A stretch of 64,000 nt of DNA, taken from the NCBI RefSeq assembly GCF_022647665.1, contig NZ_CP071872.1:6510001-6574000 (forward strand), in the 5' to 3' direction. The position numbers and the translations under genes were made by a program. Source of the DNA: Streptomyces formicae. GTDB taxonomy: Bacteria > Actinomycetota > Actinomycetes > Streptomycetales > Streptomycetaceae. The notes under the pieces were generated by a model. That model was given only the letters and a program-made list of their open reading frames with translations. It was not told where the DNA came from and searched no databases. Every line of letters begins with the position of its first letter. Within the stretch, counting starts at the first letter, position 1. This document shows, piece after piece, positions 44,801 to 54,055 of this stretch.

Positions 44801-47800
44801 GCGCACCGAGCCACCCGGCTGAGTGACCGTGGCCGAGGTGACCTGCCCGGACCCGTTCTGGGTGTATTCGAAGGTGTACTTCTGACCCTCGGTGAGCGTC
44901 TGCTCCTTGACCCGCCCGTCCGCGTGGAACGTGTTGGTCATGTAGGTGATGCCGCGGGCGTCGGTCGCCGTGGCGATCCGGTTCGAGGTGCCGTCGTAGG
45001 TGTAGCGACTGGCCTTGCCGGCCGGGTCGGTCACCGTCTCCAGACGGCCCGCCGTGTCGTAGGTGTAGCCGGTGGTGCGGCCGGTGTTGTCCCGGGCTTG
45101 AGTCACTCGGTGGTTCGCGTCGTAGGTGAAGCTCACCCAGCGCCCGCCGGGGGTCGTGACCTGGGTGATGTCGCCCTTGGTGCCGTCCAGCCGGGTGATC
45201 CTGGTGGTGTTGCCGTGCCGGTCGCGAATCTCCTGGAGGGGCGCGTACTGGGGGAAGACCCAGACGGTGCCGTCGCGGAAGGTGAGGTCCCAGCCGCTCT
45301 TGCCGTTCCAGGCGATCTTCGTGCCGCGGAATTCGGACGGAGTACCGGCAGGTTCGAAGACCGCGTCGGTGTATCCGGTGCCTGGTGAGGTGCGGGTGTA
45401 GTGAACCTTCGCACCGCCCGGAAGGTACAGGTCGACTTCCTTGTACTGCTCCTGCGAGTGGAGGAAGGCGTTGTAGATCAGGTCCCGGCCGATACCGAAG
45501 GCCCGCTTGTGGGTGTCGCCCTGCCAGTAGGCGCGGGTGACTTCAGCAGAGCCGCGCGGGTCGGAGACGGCGAGGTCGGTGCGGGAGTCGGTAAGCATGC
45601 CGGTGGACAGCTCGACCGGGTCGCCCGAGAGCCAGTCCAGAGCGTCCTTCAGCCATCCGGTCAGCCACGGCGGCAGCACGCCGGTGTTGAACATCGCGCC
45701 ATGGAAGGCCCACACCCGGGTCTTCGCATCAGGCACGACCTGGCGGCCATCAGCGGAAACCTGACCATGACCGTAGACGTACCAACCCTTCTTCTTCGGG
45801 TCGTAGTCCATGAACTCGACCCGGGTGCCGGGGGCTTCTCGGGTGTAGTTCGGGTAGATGATCTGCGCGCCCTTGGGGAACACGTACGTGCCGCCCGGCT
45901 GCACCGTGAAGTACACGGGGATCACGCTGTTCTTGGGCAGCGGGAACGGGGCCCGGTCGATCGGGATCGCCGTGATCCCCAGTTCCGTGACCGGCTTGCC
46001 CTTCTCGTCCCGGACCACCGAACCCTTCGGGATCCGCACCTCCAAGCCTGGGATCTTCGGCGTTGTCAGCACGACGTCCGTCTTGGCGGGGGCGTCGAAG
46101 CGGACGGTGTGCCGGGTGTCGAGCGGGCTCATCCACACCGGGAAGCCCAGGTCCACGGACTGGCCAGTCTTGGGGTGGATGCGGATGTCGAAGCGACCGT
46201 AGTGGCGCTGCTTGGTGTTCGCGCTCGTCCCGTCGACGATGACGGTGGTGGCGTCCGGGCTGATCCCGGTGAGCAGGAACCGGCCCTGGGTGTCGGTGCG
46301 GGTCGTCTTCCGGCCTACGGTGACGGTGACCTTGGCCAGAGGCTTGCCGTCCAGCTTCAGCACCCTGCCCGTCAAGGCCGTGGATCCCGGCGGTGCACGC
46401 AGCGCGGGCGGCGCCTTGGGAGCACTGCTGCGTGCGGTGATCCAGTCGCGGCCCGCGAGATTGGCCTTCGCCGGCTGCCACGCATCCGGGCCGGTGGGCA
46501 CGATGCCCGTCGTCTTCGCCGGTGTCGTGGTCTTCCCGGCCTCCGGCCGCGTCGCGGCCTGCTGGGCACTCGTGCCACTCTGCTCAGCCTCTGACTGGGT
46601 CCAGCACCGCTCCGCACGGAGGTCCCAGCCCAGTGAGCTGGTATCGAGGCCGGCCAGGCACGGGATCCGGTCGGAGTAGCGCGCGACGACCGGATTCTGC
46701 GTGGTCCGGGCGGCCAGGGCTGCGGTCTTGAGTTGCAGCATCACTGATCCGGTGGCAAGGCTGCTGGGGTTGACCACAACCCGGTAGGTGCCGGCCTCGG
46801 GCACATCCCTGAAGGTGATGGTGCCGGGCTGCTGCGCATAGACGAAATATTCGTTGACGATCTTCGTTCCGGACGGGGCGATCACCGAGACGGCGATGTA
46901 CTTCGTGAACGAGTTGCCCGTCAGATCCAGCGTGAAGTCCCCACCGACAGCAGCGGTGAAAGTGCCGTGCGCGTCCTGCCCGGCCCGCGTAACGGTGGCA
47001 GTCAGCGCCGCTCCCCCGACCGTCAGGGCACCGAACTGCATCGGCACGGACAAGGTGAGGGCGACCGATCCCGTCTCGATGTACTTGGGCACAACCCGGA
47101 CGGTGTACGTGCCGGACACCGCCAGAGCCGGGCTGTCCCAGTTCGCGTCCCGGTCCGGCGTCGAGGTGAACGAGTCCAGCACACTGCCGTCCGGACGTCG
47201 GATCTCGATCGACGCGTACGACGGCACCGTCGTCCCCGCCACGCCCAGATTGACGAACTGCCCCGCGCTGCCGGCGAAGGTGGCGACACCGTCCTGCCCC
47301 GGCCGTGCCAAGGTCACCGTCTTGGCCGCTCCGGCCGGATCAAGCACCCCAGCATCGAGATAGCGGGAGACCGTCACCGCCAAGGTTCCGGTGGCCGCCT
47401 CGTCCGGGTCCATCGCCAGCGTGTAGGTCCCGGTCTGCGGCAGCGCATCGACATCCAGCGAGCGGCCCTCACCGTTCGGGACCGTCAGGAACTGCGACGC
47501 CGTACCGTCCGGCAGATACAGCGTGCCGCGCACGTAATTGGCCATCTGAGCAGCGTCCACGCCGATACTCAAGCTCTGTCCGGCCTGGGCATCGAAACTC
47601 CACCTGCCGTCCTGCCCAGCACGGTTCAGCACCACGGTGCCGGTCGGCCCGTCGAATGTCAGAGCGCCTCCAAGGGTCTTGGAGACGGTCACGGTGACCT
47701 GGCCCAGATTGCTGCTGCCCGGGGTCAACAGCAACGTGTAGGTGCCGGAGACCGGCAGGTCCGCCGCTTCCCAGTCAGCGGTCCCCCCACCGAAAGTCGA

Positions 47801-48943
47801 CTCGCGCACCGTGTTGCCCTGCGGGTCGACCAACTTCACGCCGACGGAGCTGTTGAACGTCGAGGCGGTGAACCCGAATCCGATATCGGCCCCAGCATCC
47901 GCGTCAAAGAGCACCTGCGCCAAGTTCCCCGGCGTCGTCACCGAGACCGTCGGCGGTGTCGTATCCGTCACGGAGGTGATCTCCGACGACTCCACCTGCC
48001 CGCCGCCACCAGACACGACACGGAAACTGTCGACGGAAGCAGCCGTGCCATCCGGGGTCTCCACCGCGATCGGCCCCGTGGCCGCGCCCGGCGGGACCAC
48101 CACCGTCAACGTCGTGCCGGTCTGGGACTTCACCTCGGCCACCAAGCCGCCGCCGAACCGCACCACGTTGTCCGTGAGCGCGGCCGCGAAACCAGATCCT
48201 GTGAGCACCACCTCCGCGCCGGCGGCCCCGGAAGTCGGGGCAACCCCGGCGATCGTGGGACCGGGCGAGGCGAGAGTGAACGCCTCCGGCGACTGAACGG
48301 TCGTGCCGCTCACGGTCACCGACACCTTGCCGTTGCCAGCGCCCTGCGGAACCTTGACCGTCAGACGGGTCGCCGATGCCGACACGACCTCGGCCGACTT
48401 GCTGCCGAAGGTGACGGTGTTGGACGCCGGTGCCGTGCCAAAGCCGGTACCGGACAAGGTCACCGTGGCATCTGCCTGCGCCCGAAGGGGCACCAGAGAG
48501 AGCACAGACAACTCGGTGGACGGATACCGGTCGATGCCGAGGCGGTTGCCCGCCTCGTCGTACCGGTAACGCGCCGTCTCCCCCACCGGGTCCGTCACAC
48601 CAACCAGACGCCCAGCCGCATCGTAGGCGTACACCGCGTTGTCGGTGGTCGCCGCGGCCTCCGCCTTGTCCTGTGGCCGAAACGGGCCGGCCTTCCTCGC
48701 CGCAGGAAGAGCCTGCAGCGGCTCCGTATTCAGTGACGCGTTAGAGGATGTCGCAGTGCTCGCTGCTGCTGATGGATATAGGGACGGGCCTGGCGGCGCG
48801 GCCTGTGCGGAGACCGTTCCCGCCCCGAGCGCGAGAACCAGCGCACCGATGGTCAGTGATCGCGACCGTGCGGACAGACGTATCCCAACCCGTTCGCCGT
48901 GCACACGCACCGCGCCCTCCCCAGAGCAACGACAGCCAGCCAC
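41873..48943 (-). CDS. Secreted RHS/Hint polymorphic toxin, 2356 aa
   Basis: An N-terminal Sec-type signal spans about residues 20-48 (SLTIGALVLALGAGTVSAQA). An early YD repeat follows (VYAYDAAGRLVGVTDPVGETA), then two IPT/TIG domains near 155-310, several beta-sandwich repeats to about 780, a carboxypeptidase-regulatory-like domain near 890, and a long RHS/YD shell from about 1200 to 2020 closing with YRNRYYDPQTGRFISQDPIG. Residues 2100-2244 are a Hint autoprotease (CNSFTPDTPVLMADGT ... GHPFWV ... TPLLVHN). The last 112 residues (42211-41873) form an unrecognised toxin tip. The shell should encapsulate the tip and Hint should release it. GTG codons near residue 12 are alternative starts. Confidence 0.92.
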   Translation of the reverse strand: MAGCRCSGEGAVRVHGERVGIRLSARSRSLTIGALVLALGAGTVSAQAAPPGPSLYPSAAASTATSSNASLNTEPLQALPAARKAGPFRPQDKAEAAATTDNAVYAYDAAGRLVGVTDPVGETARYRYDEAGNRLGIDRYPSTELSVLSLVPLRAQADATVTLSGTGFGTAPASNTVTFGSKSAEVVSASATRLTVKVPQGAGNGKVSVTVSGTTVQSPEAFTLASPGPTIAGVAPTSGAAGAEVVLTGSGFAAALTDNVVRFGGGLVAEVKSQTGTTLTVVVPPGAATGPIAVETPDGTAASVDSFRVVSGGGGQVESSEITSVTDTTPPTVSVTTPGNLAQVLFDADAGADIGFGFTASTFNSSVGVKLVDPQGNTVRESTFGGGTADWEAADLPVSGTYTLLLTPGSSNLGQVTVTVSKTLGGALTFDGPTGTVVLNRAGQDGRWSFDAQAGQSLSIGVDAAQMANYVRGTLYLPDGTASQFLTVPNGEGRSLDVDALPQTGTYTLAMDPDEAATGTLAVTVSRYLDAGVLDPAGAAKTVTLARPGQDGVATFAGSAGQFVNLGVAGTTVPSYASIEIRRPDGSVLDSFTSTPDRDANWDSPALAVSGTYTVRVVPKYIETGSVALTLSVPMQFGALTVGGAALTATVTRAGQDAHGTFTAAVGGDFTLDLTGNSFTKYIAVSVIAPSGTKIVNEYFVYAQQPGTITFRDVPEAGTYRVVVNPSSLATGSVMLQLKTAALAARTTQNPVVARYSDRIPCLAGLDTSSLGWDLRAERCWTQSEAEQSGTSAQQAATRPEAGKTTTPAKTTGIVPTGPDAWQPAKANLAGRDWITARSSAPKAPPALRAPPGSTALTGRVLKLDGKPLAKVTVTVGRKTTRTDTQGRFLLTGISPDATTVIVDGTSANTKQRHYGRFDIRIHPKTGQSVDLGFPVWMSPLDTRHTVRFDAPAKTDVVLTTPKIPGLEVRIPKGSVVRDEKGKPVTELGITAIPIDRAPFPLPKNSVIPVYFTVQPGGTYVFPKGAQIIYPNYTREAPGTRVEFMDYDPKKKGWYVYGHGQVSADGRQVVPDAKTRVWAFHGAMFNTGVLPPWLTGWLKDALDWLSGDPVELSTGMLTDSRTDLAVSDPRGSAEVTRAYWQGDTHKRAFGIGRDLIYNAFLHSQEQYKEVDLYLPGGAKVHYTRTSPGTGYTDAVFEPAGTPSEFRGTKIAWNGKSGWDLTFRDGTVWVFPQYAPLQEIRDRHGNTTRITRLDGTKGDITQVTTPGGRWVSFTYDANHRVTQARDNTGRTTGYTYDTAGRLETVTDPAGKASRYTYDGTSNRIATATDARGITYMTNTFHADGRVKEQTLTEGQKYTFEYTQNGSGQVTSATVTQPGGSVRRVEFDTDGYGVKDTEAYGTSLARATTYQRGGTDHRIDAVVDPYGRRTKLTYNANGHITSTTELEGTPQARPSGTVAFDGSFDQPTRITDPLGNPTTLTYDTDGNLDTVTDPENRVTKLDFLSDGQIQKLTDAADAVTEYAYRNGGLVSVKDAEGRTSGQFLDAAGRPTLLTDEAGAATTVTYDKLNQTRSVTDPLGHAISFGYDDNGNLTTLTDARNNATTWTYDQADRPKTATDPLGSTAGFEYHPAGQVSKVTNRLGQVATADYDLLGRATTTKYGVDLAGQAESTVAYAYDTVDLPKTLTDTTAGTQSFIYDVYDRLKAVTGPTGTVGYDYDAADRRKEMTAAGTTTTYGYDKSDLLTSIITGSQSITFGLDTVGREKTANLPGGITRTTGYDKTGIIKTIAYARGTTPIGDLTYTRDGRGLQTGLTGTLASIAIPAAETGAVFGKDNRLTTFNGRTFTYDNEGQLTNDGQRTYTWNARGQLTGLTQTGGSTAAFGYDPLGTRTSKTLAGTTHKYLTDASNPHIEQNSSGETAATVTASGLDEYLTRTENGQTQVYLTDALGTVVGLANQDGTIATRYTYDPYGQPTTTGTPSANPYTFTGRESDGTGLLYYRNRYYDPQTGRFISQDPIGHAGGLNLYQYALSSPTTYTDPSGNNPLLAGCVGGALFDGAFDWGIQRLSGRKVNWGQVGRAAAMGCAFGMLGAWGGLKWANRGGCNSFTPDTPVLMADGTRKPIKGIKIGDKVLATDPKTGETSSQRVTALIIGGGEKHLVDITIDSDGPKPEKLTATDGHPFWVPQLRQWVDAADLKVGQWLQTSAGTYVQVSAVSHRTEQRAVYNLTIERLHTYYALAGNTPLLVHNTRCRTLPSTNNDKYVVLGDYEDTTIAINWPDHEVLFMRNWSIDRNDEFIRGVIEKRQTVYLGTPINTKSLAGVDGFDESVYARELNQLLDAGYTFSREGTSVYDYMIPPPLG

Positions 48944-49172
48944 AACAAGCGCGCAAGACCCACACTCCCCATGCGAGCCGTCACAACGTACACACGCTCC
49001 GTCGCGCAGGGCCCCGGTTGAGGCCGAACTCCCAGAGAGGTGCCCTGTTTCCGGCCAGCGAGACGATCACGCCGAACCCACACCGGCGAAAGCGGTTTCC
49101 ACGACACAGCCGTCCCAACTGCCCCCCCGAACTCACCCCACCATCGAACAGCCGTCTCCCATATTGGCCTGA

Positions 49173-49982
49173 TTCCAACGCTCCTCGGCGGAGGAACACC
49201 GCTACTACGTCACCGCCCACGCGAAGTTCACCCGCGACCTGGCTGCCGACGGCGCCGCCCGGGGCACCGGTGACGAAGGTGTTGCCGCCGCGATGGCCGC
49301 GTACCTGGATGAGCTGTGGTCCCGCTGCGAGGACGCTGACCTCTCGGTGATCGCGCCGCTGGATGAGTTCCGGCTGACCGCGTTCATCCGCAACAGCTAC
49401 GACCCCGATCACGCCATCTGGGACACCGACCTGCCCCAGGCCCACGCGTTCCCCCGGAACGTCGATGTCCGCAACGGCGCGTACGTCGCGACCCGGGCCG
49501 CCGGGTCAACGGACAACTGGTTCCACGCGACGGCCGCCGTCGTCTCCTGGCCCACCACCCCGGTGGGACCCGACTTCCTGTCGCCCCTGCTGATCGGGAT
49601 GCCCGACGTGATCCGCACGATGAGCATCACCCAGAACCTTGAGCCGAACGACAAGGCAGTGGAACGGATGCTCGCGGAGGACACCAACAACCAGGCCGAA
49701 ATGCACCGGGACCGCCAGCGTGGCAAGAACCTGGACCCCCGCGACCTGATCGCTGCCAATGCCACGGCCTCGCGCGGCATGGCCCTCGCATCCTCCGGCG
49801 CGGCCGGGTCGGCGGTCGTCGGCTACATCACCATCTCTGCGCGAAGCGGCGCAGAACTGGAGAAGACCAAGCGCACAACCGCCTCCCGCGCACGTAACGC
49901 CCATCTGCGGATCGAGTGGCTCGACCTTGAGCACGCTCGGGCCTTCGCCACGACCCTGCCGTTCGCCGGAGGCATCAAATGA
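49173..49982 (+). pseudogene. SCO6880-like conjugation protein, 5'-truncated
   Basis: The frame opens right after a TGA at 49170-49172 and has no proper start before conserved sequence (SSAEEHRYYVTAHAKFTRD). It includes DELWSRCEDADLSVIAPL, SYDPDHAIWDTDLPQA, NWFHATAAVVSWPTTPVG and VVGYITISARSGAELEKT. This matches the C-terminal half of SCO6880-type proteins, which occur directly before VirB4-like ATPases in actinobacterial conjugation clusters. About 200-230 N-terminal residues are gone. GTG/ATG starts inside (for example ATG 49293) would give only a fragment. Its stop overlaps the next start by 4 bases (ATGA), so the downstream operon structure is intact. Confidence 0.75.
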
Positions 49983-51415
49983 CCGACCTCCTCACCCTCA
50001 ACCCGCTGACCCCGCTGCACGAAACCGTCCGGCGCCCGCTCTACACCGAGACCACAACCAGCCAGGCCCTCTACCTGCCCATCGCCCCGCCCACCCTGGG
50101 CACGGCCGGCGCCGTCATCGGCCGTGAGTTGTACTCGGGCAAGGCGTTCATCTACTGCCCTTTCAGCGCCTTCGGTGACGGCCTGCCCGGCGGCAACGCG
50201 ATCGTCATGGGCGACACCGGCCGCGGCAAGAGTGCCCTCACCAAGACCTACACCGCCCGGCAGATCCGCTTGGGCAGGAAGGTCGTCGTCCTCGACACGA
50301 AGGAACAGAAGGAGCGCGAGGAAGGCGAGTGGGCCGCGCTGGGCCGGTCCCTGACAGGAAAGGCACCGATCAAGTTCACGCCCGGCGGTGGCTGCGACGC
50401 CTCCTGCATCAACCCGATGGACCCCGCCATCGCGGGCAAACGACAGATCGAACTCGTGCGGACGATCGTGGAGCTCGGCCTGGGGCGGGCCCTGGACGAG
50501 TTCGCCGGCTCCGCCCTGCGTCTGGCGATCCGCCGAGCCCACCAGCGCGCCAACGATGCCGGGCGCACGCCGGTCCTGGCGGACGTCGCCGCCGCGCTCC
50601 GGGCTCCCGAAGAGTCGGACGCCACCGCCAAGCAGCGCACCCGGGACGAACTCCTCAACGACGGACTCGAAGCCTCCTACGTCCTGGACCGGCTGTGCGG
50701 TACAGATCAGGACGCCACCGGGGATCTGATCGGGATACTCGACGGCCCGACCAGCCTGGGCGTCGATCTCGACGCCGACATGGTCGTCTTCGACCTGACC
50801 AAGGTCCCGTCCGGTGGCGTCGCCATGACCATCCTCGTCGCGGTGATCGCCGTGTTCCTTGAGGAAGTCTGGCTGCGGCCGGTGTGCGAGTGCGGCACGG
50901 AACCGAGCCAGCACGAACGCCAGATCGTGGACGTGAACTCCGGCGCCTGGGAGCTCGGCCCCAACCCGGAATCGGGATGCCGCCGCTACACGCAGCGCAA
51001 GCGCATCCTCGTGTGCGAGGAAGCCTGGCACATCCTTGGAACTCCCCAACTCGCATCTCTGCTAGAGAAGTTCCTCAAGTTCGCCCGTGGCTACGGGCTC
51101 TCCTGCATCTTCATCGTCCACCACCTGAGCGACATCGACGACAGCCCGGAGACGCAGGCCGCGCTGAAGATGGCGGACACCATCATCGTCTACTCGATGA
51201 AGAAATCCGAAGCAGAGGACACCGTCCGGCGCCTCGGCCTGCCCGGCTGGACCGCCGAGCACATCACGCGCCTGCGTCGCGGCATCGCCCTCTGGGTTGT
51301 CGGCGAAGTGATCTACCCCGGCGTGCAGCACCTCCTCACCGAGGCCGAGCAGCACCTGTGCTTCTCCTCCGGCTCCATGGCGGACTTGACCAACACCTCC
51401 CCGGACCCGGAATGA
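49979..51415 (+). CDS. VirB4-like conjugation ATPase, 478 aa
   Basis: ATG at 49979 overlaps the previous stop. Walker A is GDTGRGKSALTK (from residue 78), Walker B is RKRILVCEEAWHILGTP and a later CIFIVHHLSDIDD segment carries the sensor Arg/His region. The order is typical of VirB4/TraC-family P-loop ATPases that power type IV secretion, in the compact form used by actinobacterial conjugative elements; the N-terminal coiled domain of classical VirB4 is missing because it is encoded by the SCO6880-type gene upstream. Since that partner gene is truncated, transfer is probably impaired. Confidence 0.85.
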   Translation: MTDLLTLNPLTPLHETVRRPLYTETTTSQALYLPIAPPTLGTAGAVIGRELYSGKAFIYCPFSAFGDGLPGGNAIVMGDTGRGKSALTKTYTARQIRLGRKVVVLDTKEQKEREEGEWAALGRSLTGKAPIKFTPGGGCDASCINPMDPAIAGKRQIELVRTIVELGLGRALDEFAGSALRLAIRRAHQRANDAGRTPVLADVAAALRAPEESDATAKQRTRDELLNDGLEASYVLDRLCGTDQDATGDLIGILDGPTSLGVDLDADMVVFDLTKVPSGGVAMTILVAVIAVFLEEVWLRPVCECGTEPSQHERQIVDVNSGAWELGPNPESGCRRYTQRKRILVCEEAWHILGTPQLASLLEKFLKFARGYGLSCIFIVHHLSDIDDSPETQAALKMADTIIVYSMKKSEAEDTVRRLGLPGWTAEHITRLRRGIALWVVGEVIYPGVQHLLTEAEQHLCFSSGSMADLTNTSPDPE

Positions 51416-51798
51416 GCGCAGCTTCACGTCCTCGCCCCAAGTCCAGCGACCACTCCGAGACGGAACCCCTCCCCATGACGGCTCTAACCCTCGACCCCGC
51501 CGCGCTCCCGACGTACGGATACACCGTGCGGGACGACATCGACCGGCTTCACGCCGACTTCCTCGTCCTCGCTCAGCGCGCCGCCCGGCTCGCCGCCGTG
51601 CTGGACCGCGGCGACTACTCCGCCGCTGGCGGATGCATCCGCGCCGCCGTCGGCCACGTGTGGCGGGCAGCGGAGGACCTCCACACTGCCTTCCACCACG
51701 CACCGCCGCGCTGTGCCGGTCCGGACGCCTCACTCGCCCGCCTGTGCGGCCGGCGGATGCGCTACCTCGCCGCTCGCGTGGCGAAGAAGGGCGAGTGA
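51412..51798 (+). CDS. Small conjugation-operon protein, 128 aa
   Basis: ATG at 51412 overlaps the previous stop in an ATGA arrangement; ATG at 51475 is an alternative giving 107 residues. The protein is helical and Ala/Arg-rich (DIDRLHADFLVLAQRAARLAAVLDRG-type near 48-73, RAAVGHVWRAAEDLHTAFHH) and has no membrane segment. The family is not recognised. Tight coupling within the operon suggests a role in conjugation. Confidence 0.6.
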   Translation: MSAASRPRPKSSDHSETEPLPMTALTLDPAALPTYGYTVRDDIDRLHADFLVLAQRAARLAAVLDRGDYSAAGGCIRAAVGHVWRAAEDLHTAFHHAPPRCAGPDASLARLCGRRMRYLAARVAKKGE

Positions 51799-52064
51799 TG
51801 GACCTACTGCCCGGCGGCCTGTCCTTCGCCCTGTACGCCGTCGTCGCCGTCTGCGGACTGGGCCTGCTGGCGCTGCGACTCGTCTCGAACCGCAGTCGGC
51901 GCAACGCCGGGTTCGCCTCCAAGGCACACCTGAAGCGCCAGCTGTCGGCCAGGGCCGTCCTGCGGGCCTCCGAGATCCGCCCTTCCCTGACCGTTCAGGG
52001 CAGCACCCCCGCCCGCACGTCGGCCGCGGACTTCTCCAAGGGCCGTCGGTCCCGCGCCTCCTGA
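51798..52064 (+). CDS. Single-pass membrane protein, 88 aa
   Basis: ATG at 51798 overlaps the upstream TGA (TGATG). One transmembrane helix lies near residues 7-28 (LSFALYAVVAVCGLGLLALRL), followed by a basic cytoplasmic tail (VSNRSRRNAGFASKAHLKRQLSARAVLRASEIRPSL-type text). In this operon type the small membrane protein precedes the coupling ATPase and probably supplies its membrane anchor, because the coupling protein itself has no membrane helix. Confidence 0.7.
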   Translation: MDLLPGGLSFALYAVVAVCGLGLLALRLVSNRSRRNAGFASKAHLKRQLSARAVLRASEIRPSLTVQGSTPARTSAADFSKGRRSRAS

Positions 52065-52103
52065 TGCGCGAAACATCCCCCTCGCCTCGTTCCGGAGCAC
52101 CAC

Positions 52104-53552
52104 ATGCAACACACGCTCGACCCGTTTGACTTCGGCTACTCGCTGGGTGTCTCCCAGCGCCCGAAGGGCATACCTCTGTGGTCACGCGCGGACAAGGCTT
52201 GCCGCGTCATCGGCCCCATGGGCAGCGGCAAGACGCTGCGCTTCTTCGCCCCGACCATCCGCCGGTGGGCTGGCCCCGTCCTCGCCACCTCCACGAAGCC
52301 GGATCTCGTGGAACTCACCCTGGACGCGCGGCAGCGTGAGGGTCGAGCGGTGCTGGTCTTCGACCCGCAGAACATCGCGCCGTCGCTGCCCCGGCTCCGC
52401 TGGTCGCCGCTCACCGGAGCGTCGGGAACCGAGATCGCCATGATGCGGGCCAAAGCGCTCGTCGCTGGATCCCGCACCCCGGGGTCCGCAGCCCAGTCCT
52501 CTGAGGGCAGTTCCTTCTACAAGGGGCAGGCGGCGAAGGTCTTGGCCGCGCTCCTGCACGCCGCCGCTCTCGACGGAGCCGGCCTCGACCAATTCCTCAA
52601 GTGGGCGCGGAATTTCACCGACCCGGCCCCGCTCAGCATCCTTGCCGCTCACCCTGGCGCCGGCCCCGGCTGGGCAGACATGCTCCGCACCTCGACCACG
52701 GGCGACAGCAGGACCGTCGGCAACACGGCGGTCACGCTGGACGCGGCCCTGGAGCCGCTCATGCACGAGTCGGTGATCCAAGCCCTCCAGGGCAAGGACG
52801 AGGAGCCCACCGACTTCAGCGAGTTCCTCGACGCGGGCGGCACTATCTACCTGCTGGGCAAAGACTCGGAGGTCAACTCCATCGCGCCCTTGACCACGGC
52901 CGTGACGGAAGACCTCCTGGACATCGCAGAGGCACACGCCATCGCCTCTCCCGCCGGGCGCCTCGATCCCGCCCTCCTGGCCGCGCTCGATGAAGCGCCG
53001 AACATCGCGCCCATTCCGTCGCTGCGACAGCGTGTCGCCGACGGACGCGGTCGCGGCATCACCGTGATCTACGGCCTCCAGGGCTGGGCCTCCGCACGCG
53101 CCCGTTTTGGCGAGGACACCGCGAACGAGCTGGCCTCCTTCACGAACCATGTCGTTGTCTTCGGCGGCGCGAAGGATCCCGTCTTCCTGCGAGACATGTC
53201 CGAGCTCTGTGGTCAGGTCGAACGCGTCCGGACAACCAAGACGACGTCCAGTGGCGACCGTGGGGGCGAATCCACCGCGACGCACGTGGCCCTCGAACCC
53301 GTTCTACGCAGTGACGAGATCAAGGCCCTGGATGCGGGCCACGCGCTCGTCCTGGCGGACAACCTGCCTCCAGTGATCACCCGCCTCGACGGCATGTGGA
53401 CCTGGGATTCGTGGTCTGAGATCGAAGGCCACGTTCACGCTCTCCGTCGGGCGAACGAGAAGGAACGGCTCCGGCAGGCTGCTGAGAAGAAGAGCCGGGC
53501 CGAAGCCCACGCTGCCGCTTGGGCGCGCCGTCAGGGAGCTGCTGCCGCATGA
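52104..53552 (+). CDS. TraG/VirD4-type coupling protein, 482 aa
   Basis: The Walker A motif is IGPMGSGKTLRFFAP (P-loop at residues 37-44) and Walker B is ALLAALDEAPNIAPIPSL; a TVIYGLQGWASARARFG segment and VVFGGAKDPVFLRDMSELCG complete the RecA-like core of TraG/TraD/VirD4 proteins. There is no N-terminal membrane segment, which is instead found in the preceding 88-residue protein. The enzyme should select and pump DNA or protein substrates into the secretion channel. RBS and spacing (ATG 52104, 39 bp after the previous stop) are ordinary. Confidence 0.85.
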   Translation: MQHTLDPFDFGYSLGVSQRPKGIPLWSRADKACRVIGPMGSGKTLRFFAPTIRRWAGPVLATSTKPDLVELTLDARQREGRAVLVFDPQNIAPSLPRLRWSPLTGASGTEIAMMRAKALVAGSRTPGSAAQSSEGSSFYKGQAAKVLAALLHAAALDGAGLDQFLKWARNFTDPAPLSILAAHPGAGPGWADMLRTSTTGDSRTVGNTAVTLDAALEPLMHESVIQALQGKDEEPTDFSEFLDAGGTIYLLGKDSEVNSIAPLTTAVTEDLLDIAEAHAIASPAGRLDPALLAALDEAPNIAPIPSLRQRVADGRGRGITVIYGLQGWASARARFGEDTANELASFTNHVVVFGGAKDPVFLRDMSELCGQVERVRTTKTTSSGDRGGESTATHVALEPVLRSDEIKALDAGHALVLADNLPPVITRLDGMWTWDSWSEIEGHVHALRRANEKERLRQAAEKKSRAEAHAAAWARRQGAAAA

Positions 53553-54055
53553 CCAATCCCTTCACTCGCTTCGCACCCTTCCCTGAGCTGCCCGCCCTCA
53601 TCGCCGACTACATCGCGGCAAGGAGCGCGGAGGACACGGTGGTGGACGGCCCAGGACCGTGGGACATCGGCGCCTTGACCGAGGAACTGATCGAGCCCCT
53701 CCCTGAGTGGATCGACTCGGTGTGCCGCTGGCTGAACCAGACCTACGCGTGGCAACCCCAGTACGTCATCCCTCCGTGCTGGATTGCGCACGAGCACCTT
53801 CCCTACGAGATTGCGGCCTTGGCCTTCGCCCGCCTCGACGCCTACGACGACGCAGGGTCTGTGATCGTTTGGCACGAGCAGTACGACCGATTCGTCACCC
53901 GAATGAACAAGGTCCTTGGCAAGGCCGGCGACGACTGCCGAGCGGGCAAACACGACACCCGACCCGCACGCTTCCAGTTGGATGCCTGGCCTTCACGGGA
54001 CCCGGCCACGGCGGACGGGCCCCCGGCCGCCGAACCTGTCGGGAAGCTGGTGTGA
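53549..54055 (+). CDS. DUF4913-like conjugation-operon protein, 168 aa
   Basis: ATG at 53549 overlaps the previous stop (ATGA). The core LPEWIDSVCRWLNQTYAWQ, VIPPCWIAHEHLPYEIAALAFARLDAY and VIVWHEQYDRFVTRMNKVL recalls the W...CW..H.e....L.aL..a.......WHrd...p pattern of DUF4913 proteins from actinobacterial plasmids. The final part (HDTRPARFQLDAWP) also fits. Function unknown. The gene is coupled to its neighbours on both sides. Confidence 0.6.
   Translation: MTNPFTRFAPFPELPALIADYIAARSAEDTVVDGPGPWDIGALTEELIEPLPEWIDSVCRWLNQTYAWQPQYVIPPCWIAHEHLPYEIAALAFARLDAYDDAGSVIVWHEQYDRFVTRMNKVLGKAGDDCRAGKHDTRPARFQLDAWPSRDPATADGPPAAEPVGKLV

Noticed and set aside
42896..45388. 830-codon frame antisense to the RHS gene
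   Set aside because: It is a shadow created by the high-GC third positions of the YD-repeat region; the RHS frame has clear domains.
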